Shown one piece after another: positions 5,780-5,784 of a DNA stretch of 5,784 nucleotides (positions within the stretch are counted from its first letter, which is position 1; the number at the start of each line of letters is the position of its first letter). The notes under the pieces are model-generated. The model searched no databases. It was given only the letters and a program-made list of their open reading frames with translations, and was not told the origin of the DNA. Made by a program: the position numbers and the translations under genes. This DNA comes from Cryomorphaceae bacterium (GTDB taxonomy: Bacteria; Bacteroidota; Bacteroidia; Flavobacteriales_G; Salibacteraceae), in NCBI GenBank assembly GCA_003564735.1, contig PXEK01000397.1, positions 1 to 5,784 of the forward strand, written 5' to 3'.

Positions 5780-5784
5780 AGAAA

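Larger units (their letters stand above)
5393..5784. other. Non-coding tail upstream of ddl: mosaic of short tandem repeats and inverted repeats
   Basis: I find no convincing gene here. Bases 5393-5440 are ordinary AT-rich spacer with one inverted repeat, AATGTT-TTG-AACATT (5403-5417). From 5441 the composition changes: by hand count 94 of 120 bases in 5461-5580 are purines on the plus strand. Short imperfect tandem units dominate: period 8 at 5445-5460, period 7 at 5474-5487, period 6 at 5491-5544, period 7 at 5571-5591, period 6 (GGAACC twice) at 5623-5634 and period 7 at 5717-5744. Two copies of a 25-bp repeat bracket a stretch with three small inverted repeats. The region runs off the window edge. 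Function, if any, is unknown. Confidence 0.7.

Noticed and set aside
5597..5784. CRISPR array
   Set aside because: Only two repeat copies are seen, the intervening DNA is 133 bases and itself repetitive, and there are no cas genes.

Overview
The window looks like a chromosomal segment of a Bacteroidota bacterium, probably of the Flavobacteriia or a related class. The evidence is a type IX secretion (T9SS) type A sorting domain at the end of the first gene, no Shine-Dalgarno sequences in front of the genes, -7 boxes of the TAnnTTTG type upstream of xth and ddl, and Bacteroidota-like versions of the housekeeping proteins. The gene content is mostly ordinary. I see no phage, transposase, CRISPR or defence genes, and no tRNA or rRNA.

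Layout from left to right. A secreted T9SS protein built of three about 100-residue beta-sandwich-like repeats (1-1227, +) probably starts just before the window. It converges, with a 21-base gap, on exodeoxyribonuclease III (1249-2013, -). A divergent intergenic region (2014-2307) holds a good -7 box for xth, a weaker one for ribF, and a short interrupted reading frame that touches the xth start codon. Next is a rightward three-gene cluster: ribF (best start GTG at 2308), a small exported leucine-rich-repeat protein that overlaps ribF by four bases (ATGA), and a spermidine/spermine-acetyltransferase-like GNAT enzyme 32 bases further on. This cluster converges on D-alanine-D-alanine ligase (4357-5352, -). 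The ligase has a -7 box so close to its ATG that its message should be almost leaderless.

Functionally these are independent housekeeping modules: DNA base-excision repair (xth), FMN/FAD synthesis (ribF), peptidoglycan precursor synthesis (ddl), a small-molecule acetyltransferase, and two exported proteins of unknown role. Apart from the ribF-LRR-GNAT cluster, nothing suggests they act in one pathway.

The unusual part is the non-coding tail (about 5393-5784) upstream of ddl. From 5441 it becomes G- and purine-rich. It is a mosaic of short degenerate tandem arrays with periods 6, 7 and 8, followed by a perfect 25-bp direct repeat whose copies lie 158 bp apart, several small inverted repeats, and a (GTGAGCT)4 array. 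The second 25-bp copy lies five bases from the window edge, so the structure probably continues beyond it. This tail is the best candidate for something undescribed.
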